Positions 27,638 through 38,393 are shown, counted from the stretch's first letter. The stretch is DNA of 64,000 nt from Oscillospiraceae bacterium (GCA_021199355.1 JAJQIF010000009.1:124001-188000), one strand, 5' to 3'. Translations and numbers: made by a program. The notes: generated from the sequence alone by a model not told the origin.

Positions 27638-27994
27638 ATGATCAAACTTACCGACGCCGAGCTCAGGGTTATGAATGTCATCTGGCACGACGGCGACTGC
27701 TCCGCCAAGCATATTGCCGATGTTCTTGCTGAAACTGTCGGCTGGCATGTCAACACCACCTATACCATCATCCACAAGTGCATCGAAAAGGGCGCTATCG
27801 AGCGGGAAGACCCGAAGTTCATCTGCCACGCCAAGGTCTCGAAGGAAGAAGCTCAGGCTGACATGACCGAGGATCTCGTCAATAAGCTCTACGACGGCTC
27901 GAAGAACAGCCTCTTCGCGGCACTTCTCGGGAAAGACACCCTCAGCGACGAACAAATCGCAAAGCTCCGCCGAATTGTCGCGGAAATGGAGTAA
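27638..27994 (+). CDS. BlaI/MecI/CopY family transcriptional repressor
   Basis: KLTDAELRVMNVIWHDGDCSAKHIADVLAETVGWHVNTTYTIIHKCIEKGAIEREDP. Confidence 0.9.
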   Translation: MIKLTDAELRVMNVIWHDGDCSAKHIADVLAETVGWHVNTTYTIIHKCIEKGAIEREDPKFICHAKVSKEEAQADMTEDLVNKLYDGSKNSLFAALLGKDTLSDEQIAKLRRIVAEME

Positions 27995-27997
27995 GCA

Positions 27998-29425
27998 GTG
28001 ACCCTCACTCTTCTTGAAATGACCCTGACGGGCGGGATAATGATTCTTCTCGTCCTTCTCATCCGTGCAATATTCCTCAATCGTCTTCCGAAAACCGCAT
28101 TTATTGTAATGTGGGCGGTGGTTCTCATCCGTCTTCTGGTTCCCGTCAGCTTCGTGGGGCTTTTCAGCTCAGCCGAGGTCGACGCTTCCGCTGTTGAGAG
28201 CATCTTCGTCGAAGAAGCTGTAGCCTCGCCGAACATCACAGATGTTAAAGAAACCTACACTTTCGAGGACGTCGTCGCCATTGCCGAAGCATCGAAGCAG
28301 GCAAGCGCCTTCCGCATAGTCTGGCTCACCGGCGCAATAATCTGCGCCATAGTCCTCGCTACTCTATACATACTCAATATCCGAAGCTTCAACCGTTCCG
28401 AAAACTTGGAATCAGATTTCATCTCCGCATTTCAGAGCTCCAACAAGCTGAGGCGCACCGTTACGGTGAAGCTCAGTGACAAGACGACAACTCCATTAAC
28501 CTATGGTATACTTCACCCGGTGATTTTATTGCCGGCAGGCATGGATTTAAGCGACGAGAAACAACTCCGCTATGTCCTCCTGCACGAGTACATCCACATC
28601 CGCAAGCTCGACAACCTCCTCAAGGGCATCTCGAGTGCGGCGGTGTGCATCCATTGGTTCAACCCACTTGTGTGGGTTATGAACAGATTCCTCTCGAGAG
28701 ATATCGAGCTACGGTGCGATGAAGCTTTGCTCAAACAATGCGACTCTGATTGCAGAGCCGACTATGCCCTGACGCTTATAGACCTCGAAGACAAGCGCCG
28801 TGGCTATGCTTTCGTAACTGCCTTCGCAAAAGAGCCTTCCGAGGAGCGCGTCAGAGCAATTATGAAGTTCAAGCCCGCTTCTGTCTGTAGCATAGCGATT
28901 GCCGCAGTCCTTATTATAGTAATAGTCGCCCTTGCCTTTACAGGACAGATAGGCACTAAAACTCCTTCTGACGAAATAACCAATGCGGAAATCGTCTCGC
29001 TTCTTGACGACTATTTCGACTGGGTATACTTCACGAAGTTCTCGGCTCCGGATGTTGACCAGACTGACAGTTACACTGTAGCAGGAACGACCTATTACCG
29101 TGTTCTGGATGAAGATTTCGACACTTGGGGCGAAGTGGTTGATTACGCCTCGGGCATCTTCTGCGGGGAGATGTCGGCATACGAGGACAGCGGCGAATGG
29201 TCAGGTTATCTCGAAGTTGATGGCGTCAGCTATAACCGCAACGTCACCAGCCCAAACGGCTCATACCCATACACCGACGAATACACCTACGAAATTCTTA
29301 AGAACGCCGACGGCAGAGCCCTCATCAGCATCGACAACCCGAGCCTGACAGGGGAGAACTCCTTCCACAACGTCCTGACCTTCTCACTGACCGAGAACGG
29401 CTGGCGCATCGGCGACGACTACTAA
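27998..29425 (+). CDS. M56 family (BlaR1/MecR1-type) metallopeptidase with C-terminal sensor-like domain
   Basis: HEYIHIRKLDNLLKGISSAAVCIHWFNPLVWVMNRFLSRDIELRCDEALL; GTG start. Confidence 0.9.
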   Translation: MTLTLLEMTLTGGIMILLVLLIRAIFLNRLPKTAFIVMWAVVLIRLLVPVSFVGLFSSAEVDASAVESIFVEEAVASPNITDVKETYTFEDVVAIAEASKQASAFRIVWLTGAIICAIVLATLYILNIRSFNRSENLESDFISAFQSSNKLRRTVTVKLSDKTTTPLTYGILHPVILLPAGMDLSDEKQLRYVLLHEYIHIRKLDNLLKGISSAAVCIHWFNPLVWVMNRFLSRDIELRCDEALLKQCDSDCRADYALTLIDLEDKRRGYAFVTAFAKEPSEERVRAIMKFKPASVCSIAIAAVLIIVIVALAFTGQIGTKTPSDEITNAEIVSLLDDYFDWVYFTKFSAPDVDQTDSYTVAGTTYYRVLDEDFDTWGEVVDYASGIFCGEMSAYEDSGEWSGYLEVDGVSYNRNVTSPNGSYPYTDEYTYEILKNADGRALISIDNPSLTGENSFHNVLTFSLTENGWRIGDDY

Positions 29426-29443
29426 AAGAAAGAAGGAATCATT

Positions 29444-29989
29444 ATGAAGAAACTGTTTTGCATCCTCCTGAGCCTCACCCTGCTCCTGACTCTCTGTTCC
29501 TGTGGTGCAACCGAAGAAGCTATCGACGACGAAGAAGTAATCGTCGAAGACGGTACTATCACCGACGAAGAGATAGTCGCTTTGATAGATGGTGATATCC
29601 AGATTGGCAAATATCTTTCAGTTGAACCTCCGACTTACGACTGGGAAAATTCGATAGACGGTAAATACGATTGGTTTCCTGTCGTTAAAGAAGGCTTTGA
29701 AACCTGGGATGAATGGGAAGCATATATCTACTCTGTTTATAGCGGCGAAAAAGCCGAATATGCCCTCAGTGATGAATCATTCGCTGATATTGATGGCAAG
29801 CTATATTGCACCGGTTTTGCGGGAGCCTACGTTCTGACTGATGACTATGTCTATGAAGTCTTGGAAAATGCAGACGGCACAGCAAAAGTCAAAATCACAA
29901 ACCCTGATGTCTGGGGAGAATCCGCAAGGGAATACACCCTCGTTATGACCCTCACCGACGACGGCTGGCGTGTTAGTAGTCAAGAATAA
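29444..29989 (+). CDS. Lipoprotein resembling the C-terminal domain of the preceding M56 protein
   Basis: MKKLFCILLSLTLLLTLCSCG lipobox; TDEEIVALID...FETWDEWEAYIYSVYSGEKAEY...YEVLENADGTAKVKITNP...LTDDGWRV. Confidence 0.75.
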   Translation: MKKLFCILLSLTLLLTLCSCGATEEAIDDEEVIVEDGTITDEEIVALIDGDIQIGKYLSVEPPTYDWENSIDGKYDWFPVVKEGFETWDEWEAYIYSVYSGEKAEYALSDESFADIDGKLYCTGFAGAYVLTDDYVYEVLENADGTAKVKITNPDVWGESAREYTLVMTLTDDGWRVSSQE

Positions 29990-30004
29990 AGGAGAAACAA
30001 ATTT

Positions 30005-31738
30005 ATGGCAACCCTACTTGAAATGACCCTGACGGGCGGTGTGCTGATACTTTTAGTCCTGCTACTGCGGGCAATATTCCTGAACCGCCTGCCGAAAACG
30101 GCGTTTATCGTGATGTGGGCAGTGGTGCTCCTGCGGCTCCTGCTCCCTGTGAGCTTTTTCGGGACGACTGCGACTGAAACTGCCTCCGAAGCTCCCGAAG
30201 TCTACACTCTCGAAGCTGTTACACCCACGGAAGAGACCGAAGTCAGGGAAGTTATAACCCTCAACAGCTATAACTCCTCAACCGAGCCCACAGCCGAGAC
30301 CGCCGAGCGGGCAGACCTATTCGGAATCATCTGGCTTATTGGGGCGATAGTCTGCGCCGTTGCGCTTGCGCTCTCGTATATCCTGAGCATCCGCCGCTTC
30401 AATAAATCCGAGAACTTGGAATCAGATTTTATCTCCGCATTTCAGAGCTCCAACAAGCTGAGGCGCACCGTTACGGTCAAGCTCAGTGACAAGACCAACA
30501 CGCCCCTGACATACGGCATAATTCACCCCGTAATTCTCTTGCCGATGAGCATGGACTTGTCCGACCAAAAGCAACTGAAATACGTCCTTATGCACGAATA
30601 CATCCACATCCGCAAGCTTGACAACCTCCTGAAAGGCATCTCGAGTGCGGCGGTGTGCGTCCATTGGTTCAACCCACTCGTCTGGGTGATGAATAAATTT
30701 TTATCGAGAGATATCGAGCTTAGGTGCGATGAAGCCTTGCTTCGCCAGTGTTCCGGAGACTGCCGGGCAGACTACGCGCTGACGCTTATAGACCTCGAAG
30801 ACCAAAGAAGAGGCTACGCTCCCGCCACCACGGCATTTGCGATGCGAGCCTCAGAAGAAAGGATAGTGGCGATAATGAAATATCGCAAGCTCACCCCGTC
30901 GTCAATTTTAGCGATGATACTCTGCATAGCTCTTCTCTGCACGGCACTCGTCGGTTGCGGAGCAGTGGGGAAGACGGAATCGGGGACTATTGACTATACG
31001 GAAGACGAAGCCTCTGACAGCATTGTGGTACTCTCTGAGACTACGGAAGTCACCCATTCCGACAAAATCCATACTCTTGAAGAAGCTCTTTCCTCAACAA
31101 TCAGCGTTGAAGGCTTTATCGCTGAAGGTTACGAAGGCGGCGTGACTGACTATACTTTCAGGAGCGTTGAGTATACCGATACTCTACCCGACGGTATGTA
31201 CATCTCCGACGGCGTAATTTATAACGCTGATGGTGAGGAAGTCGGCAGTCTCGCAGGACAGCTTGGTTATGAAGACATGGTAATCGACGGCACCGGCGAA
31301 GCGGCTGACGGCTTCACATTCGTAGTGATAGATTTCGACATGACGAATGTTTTGGAACAGTGGCACTCCGATGACAGCTTGCAGATCGTCTGCCTGGAGC
31401 TTTATCCGCTCTTTGTCGGAATGTCTGAAACGTCAGAAAATTACTTCTATCAGTATTATCCCATATACGACAACGCAGCTCGGGTGTATGAATATCATCT
31501 GACAAGCGAAACCGTGGTAAACTACGATGAAGTTGTGGCAGATGCCGCCGCAAAGGGTTATGAGATCCCGGAGTATACTGTTTACTCCTACACGCCGTTT
31601 GACGAGGGAATGACCTGCAACATAAGACTGATATACCTTATCGGAGATGGAGCTATGGATATGTCGCTGTATCTGGGATTACAAGAGTTCTCGGGCACTC
31701 TGCATACCATCGGACAATCATATGTCAAGCTCAATTAA
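30005..31738 (+). CDS. Second M56 family (BlaR1-type) metallopeptidase with a different C-terminus
   Basis: HEYIHIRKLDNLLKGISSAAVCVHWFNPLVWVMNKFLSRDIELRCDEALL. Confidence 0.9.
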   Translation: MATLLEMTLTGGVLILLVLLLRAIFLNRLPKTAFIVMWAVVLLRLLLPVSFFGTTATETASEAPEVYTLEAVTPTEETEVREVITLNSYNSSTEPTAETAERADLFGIIWLIGAIVCAVALALSYILSIRRFNKSENLESDFISAFQSSNKLRRTVTVKLSDKTNTPLTYGIIHPVILLPMSMDLSDQKQLKYVLMHEYIHIRKLDNLLKGISSAAVCVHWFNPLVWVMNKFLSRDIELRCDEALLRQCSGDCRADYALTLIDLEDQRRGYAPATTAFAMRASEERIVAIMKYRKLTPSSILAMILCIALLCTALVGCGAVGKTESGTIDYTEDEASDSIVVLSETTEVTHSDKIHTLEEALSSTISVEGFIAEGYEGGVTDYTFRSVEYTDTLPDGMYISDGVIYNADGEEVGSLAGQLGYEDMVIDGTGEAADGFTFVVIDFDMTNVLEQWHSDDSLQIVCLELYPLFVGMSETSENYFYQYYPIYDNAARVYEYHLTSETVVNYDEVVADAAAKGYEIPEYTVYSYTPFDEGMTCNIRLIYLIGDGAMDMSLYLGLQEFSGTLHTIGQSYVKLN

Positions 31739-31895
31739 TGTTAATTTGCACAATCTGAAGCTTTTGAAAAGTCTGAATCCCGTTGATTTTCACAAAGTTG
31801 TGATTTTTCTTGAAAAATCGTGTAACCTTTCGGCTTAAAAAAGCGTCTTTAATAGTGAAAGCCCCCAAAAAGGAGAAATATATCTTATACCGCAG

Positions 31896-31925
31896 GTTCC
31901 GGCATGGGGCGACCCGTGCCGGAAC
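31896..31925 (+). repeat. Perfect hairpin upstream of cotJA
   Basis: GTTCCGGCA tGGGgcgaCCCg TGCCGGAAC. Confidence 0.6.
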
Positions 31926-32030
31926 GTACCTCTTTGCAAATACTTCCTTCACGTTTTGCCACCCACCACCGCCCACCCGGGCGGACGGCTCGGGCGGCTT
32001 TTTTTGCGCTTGCAAAAGCGCATCTCAGTA

Positions 32031-32058
32031 ACATCATTTCACCTTGTCTCATACTATA
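32031..32058 (+). promoter_or_regulatory. Candidate mother-cell sigma (SigE/SigK) promoter of cotJ
   Basis: CATACTATA at 32050-32058 fits CATAnnnTA; AC at 32031-32032. Confidence 0.35.
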
Positions 32059-32106
32059 AACAGAGGCTCGCCTTTGCGGGCTTCAATAAGAATAAGGAGA
32101 TACAAG

Positions 32107-32334
32107 ATGAAACTTACGAATATACTCAACGCAACTGATTGCTGTGATGCTTCCGACAGCCCGTCTCTTGACTGCAAACAGCCGACGACGTCTCTGCCCG
32201 CAAGCACGCCCATCGGGATGCTCTATGTGCCTTATCAGTCGTGGCAGAAGGTCTATGAGCCGCAGGTCGGACTGCCTCGGGGCACCATCTTTGAAGAGCT
32301 TGACAAGCCGTTTATAGGGGAGAGAACGATATGA
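32107..32334 (+). CDS. cotJA: Spore coat associated protein CotJA
   Basis: PIGMLYVPYQSWQKVYEPQVGLPRGTIFEELDKPFIGE; start 32107 after AAGGAGATACAAG. Confidence 0.88.
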   Translation: MKLTNILNATDCCDASDSPSLDCKQPTTSLPASTPIGMLYVPYQSWQKVYEPQVGLPRGTIFEELDKPFIGERTI

Positions 32335-32591
32335 GTAATACTAATCCTTTGAAGTATGTACAGCAGTACTCGTTCGCAGTCTTAGAGGCACAGCTTTTCC
32401 TCGACTCTCATCCGAACTGCGCCGATGCTCTTGCATACTACAACAAGTACAAGAAGCTTTATGAAGAAGCAAAAGCCGATTACGAGGCGACCTATGGACC
32501 TTTGACCGCCGATTCAAGTGCAAACGACGAATGCTGGCAGTGGGTAAAGGCTCCGTGGCCTTGGGAACTTTCCGCAAATGAGGAGGTGTGA
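32331..32591 (+). CDS. cotJB: Spore coat protein CotJB
   Basis: VQQYSFAVLEAQLFLDSHPNCADALAYYNKYKKLYEEAKADYEATYGPLT...PWPWE. Confidence 0.9.
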   Translation: MSNTNPLKYVQQYSFAVLEAQLFLDSHPNCADALAYYNKYKKLYEEAKADYEATYGPLTADSSANDECWQWVKAPWPWELSANEEV

Positions 32592-32594
32592 GAT

Positions 32595-33191
32595 ATGTGG
32601 CAATATGAAAAGAAACTGCAATATCCCGTCAAGATAGCGAACCCTGACCCCGCGGCGGCGAAGATAATCATCTCGCAGTTCGGCGGACCTGACGGCGAGC
32701 TCAACGCCTCGATGCGCTACCTCTCCCAAAGATACACCGCACCCTGCCCGGAGGTCAAGGCTATTCTTAACGATATAGGCACCGAAGAACTGGGTCATAT
32801 GGAAATGATCTGCGCCATCATCTATCAGCTCACGAAGAACCTCACCCCGAAGGAAATCAAGGAGTCCGGCTTCGACACCTATTTCGTCGACCACACGACG
32901 GGGCTCTATCCGATAGCCGCTTCCGGAACGCCTTTCTCGGCGGAGCTCTTCCAGTCGACCGGCGACCCGATTGCCGACCTGTCTGAAGACCTGGCGGCTG
33001 AGCAGAAGGCTCGTCTGACCTACGACAATATCCTAAGGCTCGTCGACGACCCTGATGTAAGAGACGTAATCAAGTTCCTCCGTCAGCGTGAGATAGTCCA
33101 CTTCCAGCGCTTCGGCGAAGCGATGCGCCTCGTCACCGATCAGCTTGACTCGAAGAACTTCTACGCTTTCAACCCGAGCTTTGACAAATAA
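32595..33191 (+). CDS. cotJC: Manganese catalase family spore coat protein CotJC
   Basis: MWQYEKKLQYPVKIANPDPAAAKIIISQFGGPDGELNASMRYLSQRYT...DIGTEELGHMEMI. Confidence 0.93.
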   Translation: MWQYEKKLQYPVKIANPDPAAAKIIISQFGGPDGELNASMRYLSQRYTAPCPEVKAILNDIGTEELGHMEMICAIIYQLTKNLTPKEIKESGFDTYFVDHTTGLYPIAASGTPFSAELFQSTGDPIADLSEDLAAEQKARLTYDNILRLVDDPDVRDVIKFLRQREIVHFQRFGEAMRLVTDQLDSKNFYAFNPSFDK

Positions 33192-33192
33192 A

Positions 33193-33268
33193 CTCGAAAA
33201 GTGAACTTTTCGAGGAAAAAAGCTTCGCTTTTTTCGCCTAATCTCCACTGCTTGCAGTGGAGGTTAGG
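33193..33268 (+). repeat. Three consecutive hairpins between cotJC and the spoIIE-like gene
   Basis: CTCGAAAAGT-ga-ACTTTTCGAG; GAAAAAAGC-ttc-GCTTTTTTC; CCTAATCTCCACTGC-tt-GCAGTGGAGGTTAGG. Confidence 0.8.
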
Positions 33269-33333
33269 TTTCGACAGACTTCTTATTTAGCTTAGACTAA
33301 AATTACTTTGACTAAGCGAAAGGAAGTATCAGT

Positions 33334-34992
33334 ATGAAGCTCATGGAATCAGTAAAAGCCGTCCCGAAAACGAATGTAATCAAAGTCGCAAAGCCAATTT
33401 TCAGCTTTCTTGCGGGAGCCGTTCTCGCAGGCTCGGAGGTTTTGGGAGAAGACTCGGTGCTATGCGCCGCATTGATCGCCGCCCTGCCACCTGTTTGTGG
33501 CTTCTCGGCACTGTTGGGAGCACTCATAACGGCAATATTCACGGAAATCACTGCAGGCAAGGTGGCATCCCTCGCTTCTGCGATAATCGTCCTTCTGACC
33601 CGATTACTCTTTGAAGGGACAAGCCGCAGGCGGTATCCAATCATAGTCTCAATAGTTGCGGCAGTGTCATATCTCGGCTGTGCTGTATTCGCAGGTGCCA
33701 CTGCGGAAGCAAGCTTTGCCTACTACATAAGAATCATCGCAGTAAGCGCAATACTTTGTGCCTGTACATATCTCACAACAACGGTATTCAAAACCGGCAT
33801 CCGAGCCGCAACTAAGCCTCAGCTTCTTGCGCTCTTCGCTTTCGCTGTGGTGATAGCTTCTTCCTATCACCTTGGCGAGATTTTAAGCTTTCTTGTATGC
33901 GTTATATGTGTATTTAGGCTCACACGCAAGAATGAAGTTCTTTCGTCAGCCGCTCGTTCAGCTTCCCTTAAACTAAGCTTTCTTGAAGGCGCACTTGCGC
34001 ATTTTCCGAAGTTCGTGACACCGGGTTCGGGCGAGCACGACTTCGGAAACATGGTTGAACTTCTCGCACTCACTGAAAGCGACCTCGGAAAATCGCTTAT
34101 ACTTGAGAAGAGCAATCCAAAAGTCTCCCGTTTGTCCGAAATCCTCTCGAAGAAAATTTCCGCCGAAGTTACCGTTGTCCCGATTCCCGACGATGCCGTC
34201 AAGCTATACCTCCCGAAAAGTGCACGGATATCCGAAAACGCCATTATTTCAGCCGCCGAAAAAGCCGGAATGAGGAGCGACGTCGAGCTTTTCAGAAGCG
34301 AGAATAACAGCCATATCCGTTTTACACTGACTCCCAAGCCCAAGTGGCACTTCGACGCCGGAATCTGTCAGATGTCTGCGAATTCGAAAGAGCTTGGCGA
34401 CGGCATCTGCGGCGACTGTGCCGAAGTCTGGAATCACGGGGTTTATAGCTATCTTATCCTCTCAGATGGGATGGGTACCGGAAGTGACGCGAGAACAGTT
34501 GCGAAAAACCTTATCAGAGCATTCAAGAACCTCACCGAGGCGGGCTACTCCCTCGAATCGTCGCTTCGCCTTTCGTCCGAATATGTCCGCTCCTGTCAGC
34601 CGGACGAGTCCTTTGCGACTCTTGATATTCTCTCGGCGAACCTGATGACCGGCGAGGTGAACATAGTCAAATGTGGGGCGGGGAAGAGCTATATTCTCCG
34701 TGACGGCGGTATCACTCCGATACCGCAGGGCGGCTATCCAATCGGCATTTTGGAGGAAATCAGCCTCACGAGCACCCGCATAGCTCCGTCGGACGAGCTT
34801 TCGCTTCTCATGATGACCGACGGTGCAGACGGCATGGGAATAGAGAAGCTTGCGGAGATTTCACTTGATTCCGCCAACCTGTCAACCGACGACCTGGCGG
34901 CTCTGGTGACAAGCGAAGCACACAAGAGTCAGAAAGAAAATTATTGCGATGATATTACAGTAGCCTCAATCCGGATATCAAAAATACGATAA
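33334..34992 (+). CDS. spoIIE: SpoIIE-like PP2C serine phosphatase with N-terminal membrane domain
   Basis: Hydrophobic N-terminus; DGICGDCAEVWNHGVYSYLILSDGMGTGSDARTVAKNLI; VNIVKCGAGKSYILRDGG; LLMMTDGADG. Confidence 0.8.
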   Translation: MKLMESVKAVPKTNVIKVAKPIFSFLAGAVLAGSEVLGEDSVLCAALIAALPPVCGFSALLGALITAIFTEITAGKVASLASAIIVLLTRLLFEGTSRRRYPIIVSIVAAVSYLGCAVFAGATAEASFAYYIRIIAVSAILCACTYLTTTVFKTGIRAATKPQLLALFAFAVVIASSYHLGEILSFLVCVICVFRLTRKNEVLSSAARSASLKLSFLEGALAHFPKFVTPGSGEHDFGNMVELLALTESDLGKSLILEKSNPKVSRLSEILSKKISAEVTVVPIPDDAVKLYLPKSARISENAIISAAEKAGMRSDVELFRSENNSHIRFTLTPKPKWHFDAGICQMSANSKELGDGICGDCAEVWNHGVYSYLILSDGMGTGSDARTVAKNLIRAFKNLTEAGYSLESSLRLSSEYVRSCQPDESFATLDILSANLMTGEVNIVKCGAGKSYILRDGGITPIPQGGYPIGILEEISLTSTRIAPSDELSLLMMTDGADGMGIEKLAEISLDSANLSTDDLAALVTSEAHKSQKENYCDDITVASIRISKIR

Positions 34993-35189
34993 AATCTTTT
35001 GTAAAGTTTGCACAAAAAAAGCCGTTGAAAAATGTTAAAAACGTCAAATTGGTCTAAACTCCTTGCAATATCCGTCAAAGCTTGGTATAATGAATCCATA
35101 AGCGAGTAAACGGAATAGGTGCCGCCTCGCTGAATGAAAAAATATTAGTTTTCCACAACTTTTCACTTTAAGAAAGAAGGGGTATAGAT

Positions 35190-37139
35190 ATGAACAGCGT
35201 TAAACAGGCGGAGATGGTCTATGACGTGGATGCGGCAGTCGCAAGCTTCCTTGACGGCAAAAACTACGATTGCGCCGACTTCCTGGGTGCTCACAAAAGG
35301 GACGAAGGCGGCTATATTTTCCGTGTCTGGGCTCCTCGCGCCAAGCGTGTCTCGCTCGTTGGTGACTTCAACGGATGGGACGAAAATGCCAACCCGTGCC
35401 ACAAAATCACCGGCGGCATCTGGGAATGCACTGCGCAGGCACTCGATACATATTCGACCTACAAGTATTTCGTCGAAGGCGCAGACGGTTCAAGAAGAAT
35501 GAAAGCCGATCCCTACGGCGTCCACATGGAAACGCCTCCGGGAACCGCAACGAAGATTTTCGATATCGGTGACTACAAGTGGAGCGATACCGCTTGGATG
35601 AACAAGCGCAAGCGCTCAACTCCCTATGACAAGCCGATGAATATTTATGAAGTCAACCTCGGCTCGTGGAAGAAATATCCCGACGGTAACGTCTACAGCT
35701 ACGAAAAAGCGGCGGATGAGCTCATCCCTTATCTGAAAGAGATGAACTACACTCATGTCGAGTTCATGCCGCTCACCGAGTACCCCTACGAGGGCTCATG
35801 GGGTTATCAGGTTATGGGCTACTTTGCTCCGACTTCCCGTTTTGGCACTCCCGAGGGCTTCATGAAGATGGTTGACAAATTCCATCAGGCGGGAATCGCC
35901 GTTATCCTCGACTGGGTTCCGGCTCACTTCCCGAAGGACGGCGCAGGACTCTTTGAGTTCGACGGCTCGCCCTGCTACGAATATGCCGACCCCCTTAAGA
36001 TGGAGCACAAGGCTTGGGGAACAAGAGTCTTTGACTTCGGTCGTCCCGAGGTCCGTTCGTTCCTCATTTCGAGCGCACTCTTCTGGCTTGAAAAATACCA
36101 TGTCGATGGTTTAAGAGTCGATGCGGTTGCGTCGATGCTCTATCTCGACTATGACAGACAGGGTGGCGAGTGGAGACCGAACAAATTCGGCGGACACGAG
36201 AATCTCGAAGCTGTGGAATTTCTGCAGATGCTCAACACCGCAGTCTTCTCAAGATGCCCGAACGCCATAATGATTGCCGAAGAATCTACAGCATGGGCTA
36301 ACGTCACAAAGCCGGTCGACATGAACGGCTTGGGCTTCAACTTCAAGTGGAACATGGGCTGGATGAACGACATGATGCACTATATGTCTCTCGACCCCTA
36401 TTTCCGCAAGTTCAACCACGACAAGCTCACGTTCTCGTTCTTCTATGCGTTTTCCGAGAACTTCATCTTGCCGATTTCGCATGACGAGGTCGTCCATGGC
36501 AAGCACTCACTTGTCGACAAGATGCCGGGTGATTCCGACTCAAAGCTTGCAAACGACAGAGCGTTCCTCGGATATATGATGGCTCACCCCGGCAAGAAGC
36601 TCCTCTTCATGGGAAGCGAGTTTGCGCAGTTCCGTGAGTGGGATTACAGTAACGAGCTCGAGTGGTTCATGCCCGAGAAGTTCGAGGCTCACCGTGATTT
36701 CCAGAGCTATGTCAAGAATCTGAATCAATTCTATCTTGATAACCCGCCGATGTGGCAGGAGGATTACTCGTGGAAGGGCTTCAGCTGGATTTCGGCTGAT
36801 GACAACGAGCAGAGCGTAATAGTCTTCAGAAGAATCGACAAGGCGGGGAAGGAAATTGTGGTCGTCTGCAACTTCGTTCCCGTCGAGAGAAAGGGCTATC
36901 GCTTCGGCGTCCCCTACAGAGGAACCTACACCGAGGTTATGAACTCGGCATCAAAGAACGGTTCGCCCTATCTTAACGGCACCGTCAAGTCGGAAAATAT
37001 TCCGTCCCACGGAATGGAGCAGTCGATAGCCGTCGATATTCCTCCGATGTCGGTAATGTATTTCAAAGTCAGAAAATACGGTGGCAGAAAAGCCACCAAG
37101 GCGATAGAGGAACAGTCGCCGGAGAATGCTGACAAATAA
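35190..37139 (+). CDS. glgB: 1,4-alpha-glucan branching enzyme
   Basis: [70 protein letters not shown]. Confidence 0.95.
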   Translation: MNSVKQAEMVYDVDAAVASFLDGKNYDCADFLGAHKRDEGGYIFRVWAPRAKRVSLVGDFNGWDENANPCHKITGGIWECTAQALDTYSTYKYFVEGADGSRRMKADPYGVHMETPPGTATKIFDIGDYKWSDTAWMNKRKRSTPYDKPMNIYEVNLGSWKKYPDGNVYSYEKAADELIPYLKEMNYTHVEFMPLTEYPYEGSWGYQVMGYFAPTSRFGTPEGFMKMVDKFHQAGIAVILDWVPAHFPKDGAGLFEFDGSPCYEYADPLKMEHKAWGTRVFDFGRPEVRSFLISSALFWLEKYHVDGLRVDAVASMLYLDYDRQGGEWRPNKFGGHENLEAVEFLQMLNTAVFSRCPNAIMIAEESTAWANVTKPVDMNGLGFNFKWNMGWMNDMMHYMSLDPYFRKFNHDKLTFSFFYAFSENFILPISHDEVVHGKHSLVDKMPGDSDSKLANDRAFLGYMMAHPGKKLLFMGSEFAQFREWDYSNELEWFMPEKFEAHRDFQSYVKNLNQFYLDNPPMWQEDYSWKGFSWISADDNEQSVIVFRRIDKAGKEIVVVCNFVPVERKGYRFGVPYRGTYTEVMNSASKNGSPYLNGTVKSENIPSHGMEQSIAVDIPPMSVMYFKVRKYGGRKATKAIEEQSPENADK

Positions 37140-37177
37140 TAGAGCGTTTTCAATCAAAATCTGAAAGGAAGAGTGTA

Positions 37178-38380
37178 ATGTACAACAAAAAAGAATGCGT
37201 TGCGATGCTTTTGGCAGGCGGACAGGGATCAAGACTGTACGCACTGACAAAGAACGTAGCCAAGCCCGCCGTACCCTATGGAGGCAAGTACAGAATCATC
37301 GATTTCCCGCTGTCAAACTGTGTCAATTCCGGTATCGACACAGTGGGTGTATTGACCCAGTATCAGCCGCTCGTTCTGAACGACTATATCGGCAACGGAC
37401 AGGCATGGAACCTTGACCGAATCCACGGAGGTGTGCATATCCTGCCGCCCTATCAGTCAAGCTCCGGTGCGCAATGGTATGAAGGCACAGCCAATGCCAT
37501 CTACCAGAACCTGTCGTTTATCGACAGATACGATCCCGAGTATGTCGTAATCCTTTCGGGCGACCACATCTACAAGATGGATTACTCGAAAATGCTCAAT
37601 TTCCACAAGGAAAAGAACGCCGTCTGCACAATCGCAGTACTCGACGTTGAATACGAGGAAGCATCCCGCTTCGGAATCATGTCGGTCGACGAGGACAACG
37701 CAATCACCAAGTTCGTGGAAAAGCCCAAGGCGCCCGAGAGCACGCTCGCATCCATGGGTATCTACATATTCTCATATCCGACCCTCAAGAAGTATCTCAC
37801 CGAAAACGAGATGGACGAAACCGCCACCAAGGACTTCGGCAAGAACATCATTCCCGCACTCCTTGAGAACAAGGAAAGGCTTTATGCCTACAGATTCGAG
37901 GGCTACTGGAAGGATGTCGGAACGATAGACAGCCTTTGGGAAGCAAATATGGACCTTCTCAGCCCGACCGTGTCTCTCGACCTCTATGACCCGAGCTGGA
38001 AGATTTACTCGAACAACGACTCCCGTGCACCTCATATCATCGGCAAGAACGCAAAGATTCAGAATTCAATGGTAACCACCGGCTGTGTTATCGACGGTGC
38101 GGTTGAGTTCTCGATGATTTCCGGCGGCGTCACCATCGAGGAGGGCGCGGTCGTAACCGATTCGATTCTTATGCCCGGCGCAACCGTTAAGAAGGGCGCA
38201 ATAGTCGAGTATTCGATTGTCGGCGAGTCAAGCGTTATCGAGTCGGGTGCGCATATCGGCGCAAGACCCGAGACGGTAGAGAACAAGGACGAGTGGGGCG
38301 TAGCGGTTGTCGGTCACGACGTAACCGTTAGCTCAGGCTCCGTTGTCAAGCCCAAAGAGATAATCTCTGCCGATATGTAA
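37178..38380 (+). CDS. glgC: Glucose-1-phosphate adenylyltransferase
   Basis: [45 protein letters not shown]. Confidence 0.95.
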   Translation: MYNKKECVAMLLAGGQGSRLYALTKNVAKPAVPYGGKYRIIDFPLSNCVNSGIDTVGVLTQYQPLVLNDYIGNGQAWNLDRIHGGVHILPPYQSSSGAQWYEGTANAIYQNLSFIDRYDPEYVVILSGDHIYKMDYSKMLNFHKEKNAVCTIAVLDVEYEEASRFGIMSVDEDNAITKFVEKPKAPESTLASMGIYIFSYPTLKKYLTENEMDETATKDFGKNIIPALLENKERLYAYRFEGYWKDVGTIDSLWEANMDLLSPTVSLDLYDPSWKIYSNNDSRAPHIIGKNAKIQNSMVTTGCVIDGAVEFSMISGGVTIEEGAVVTDSILMPGATVKKGAIVEYSIVGESSVIESGAHIGARPETVENKDEWGVAVVGHDVTVSSGSVVKPKEIISADM

Positions 38381-38393
38381 GGAGGAAGCCGAA

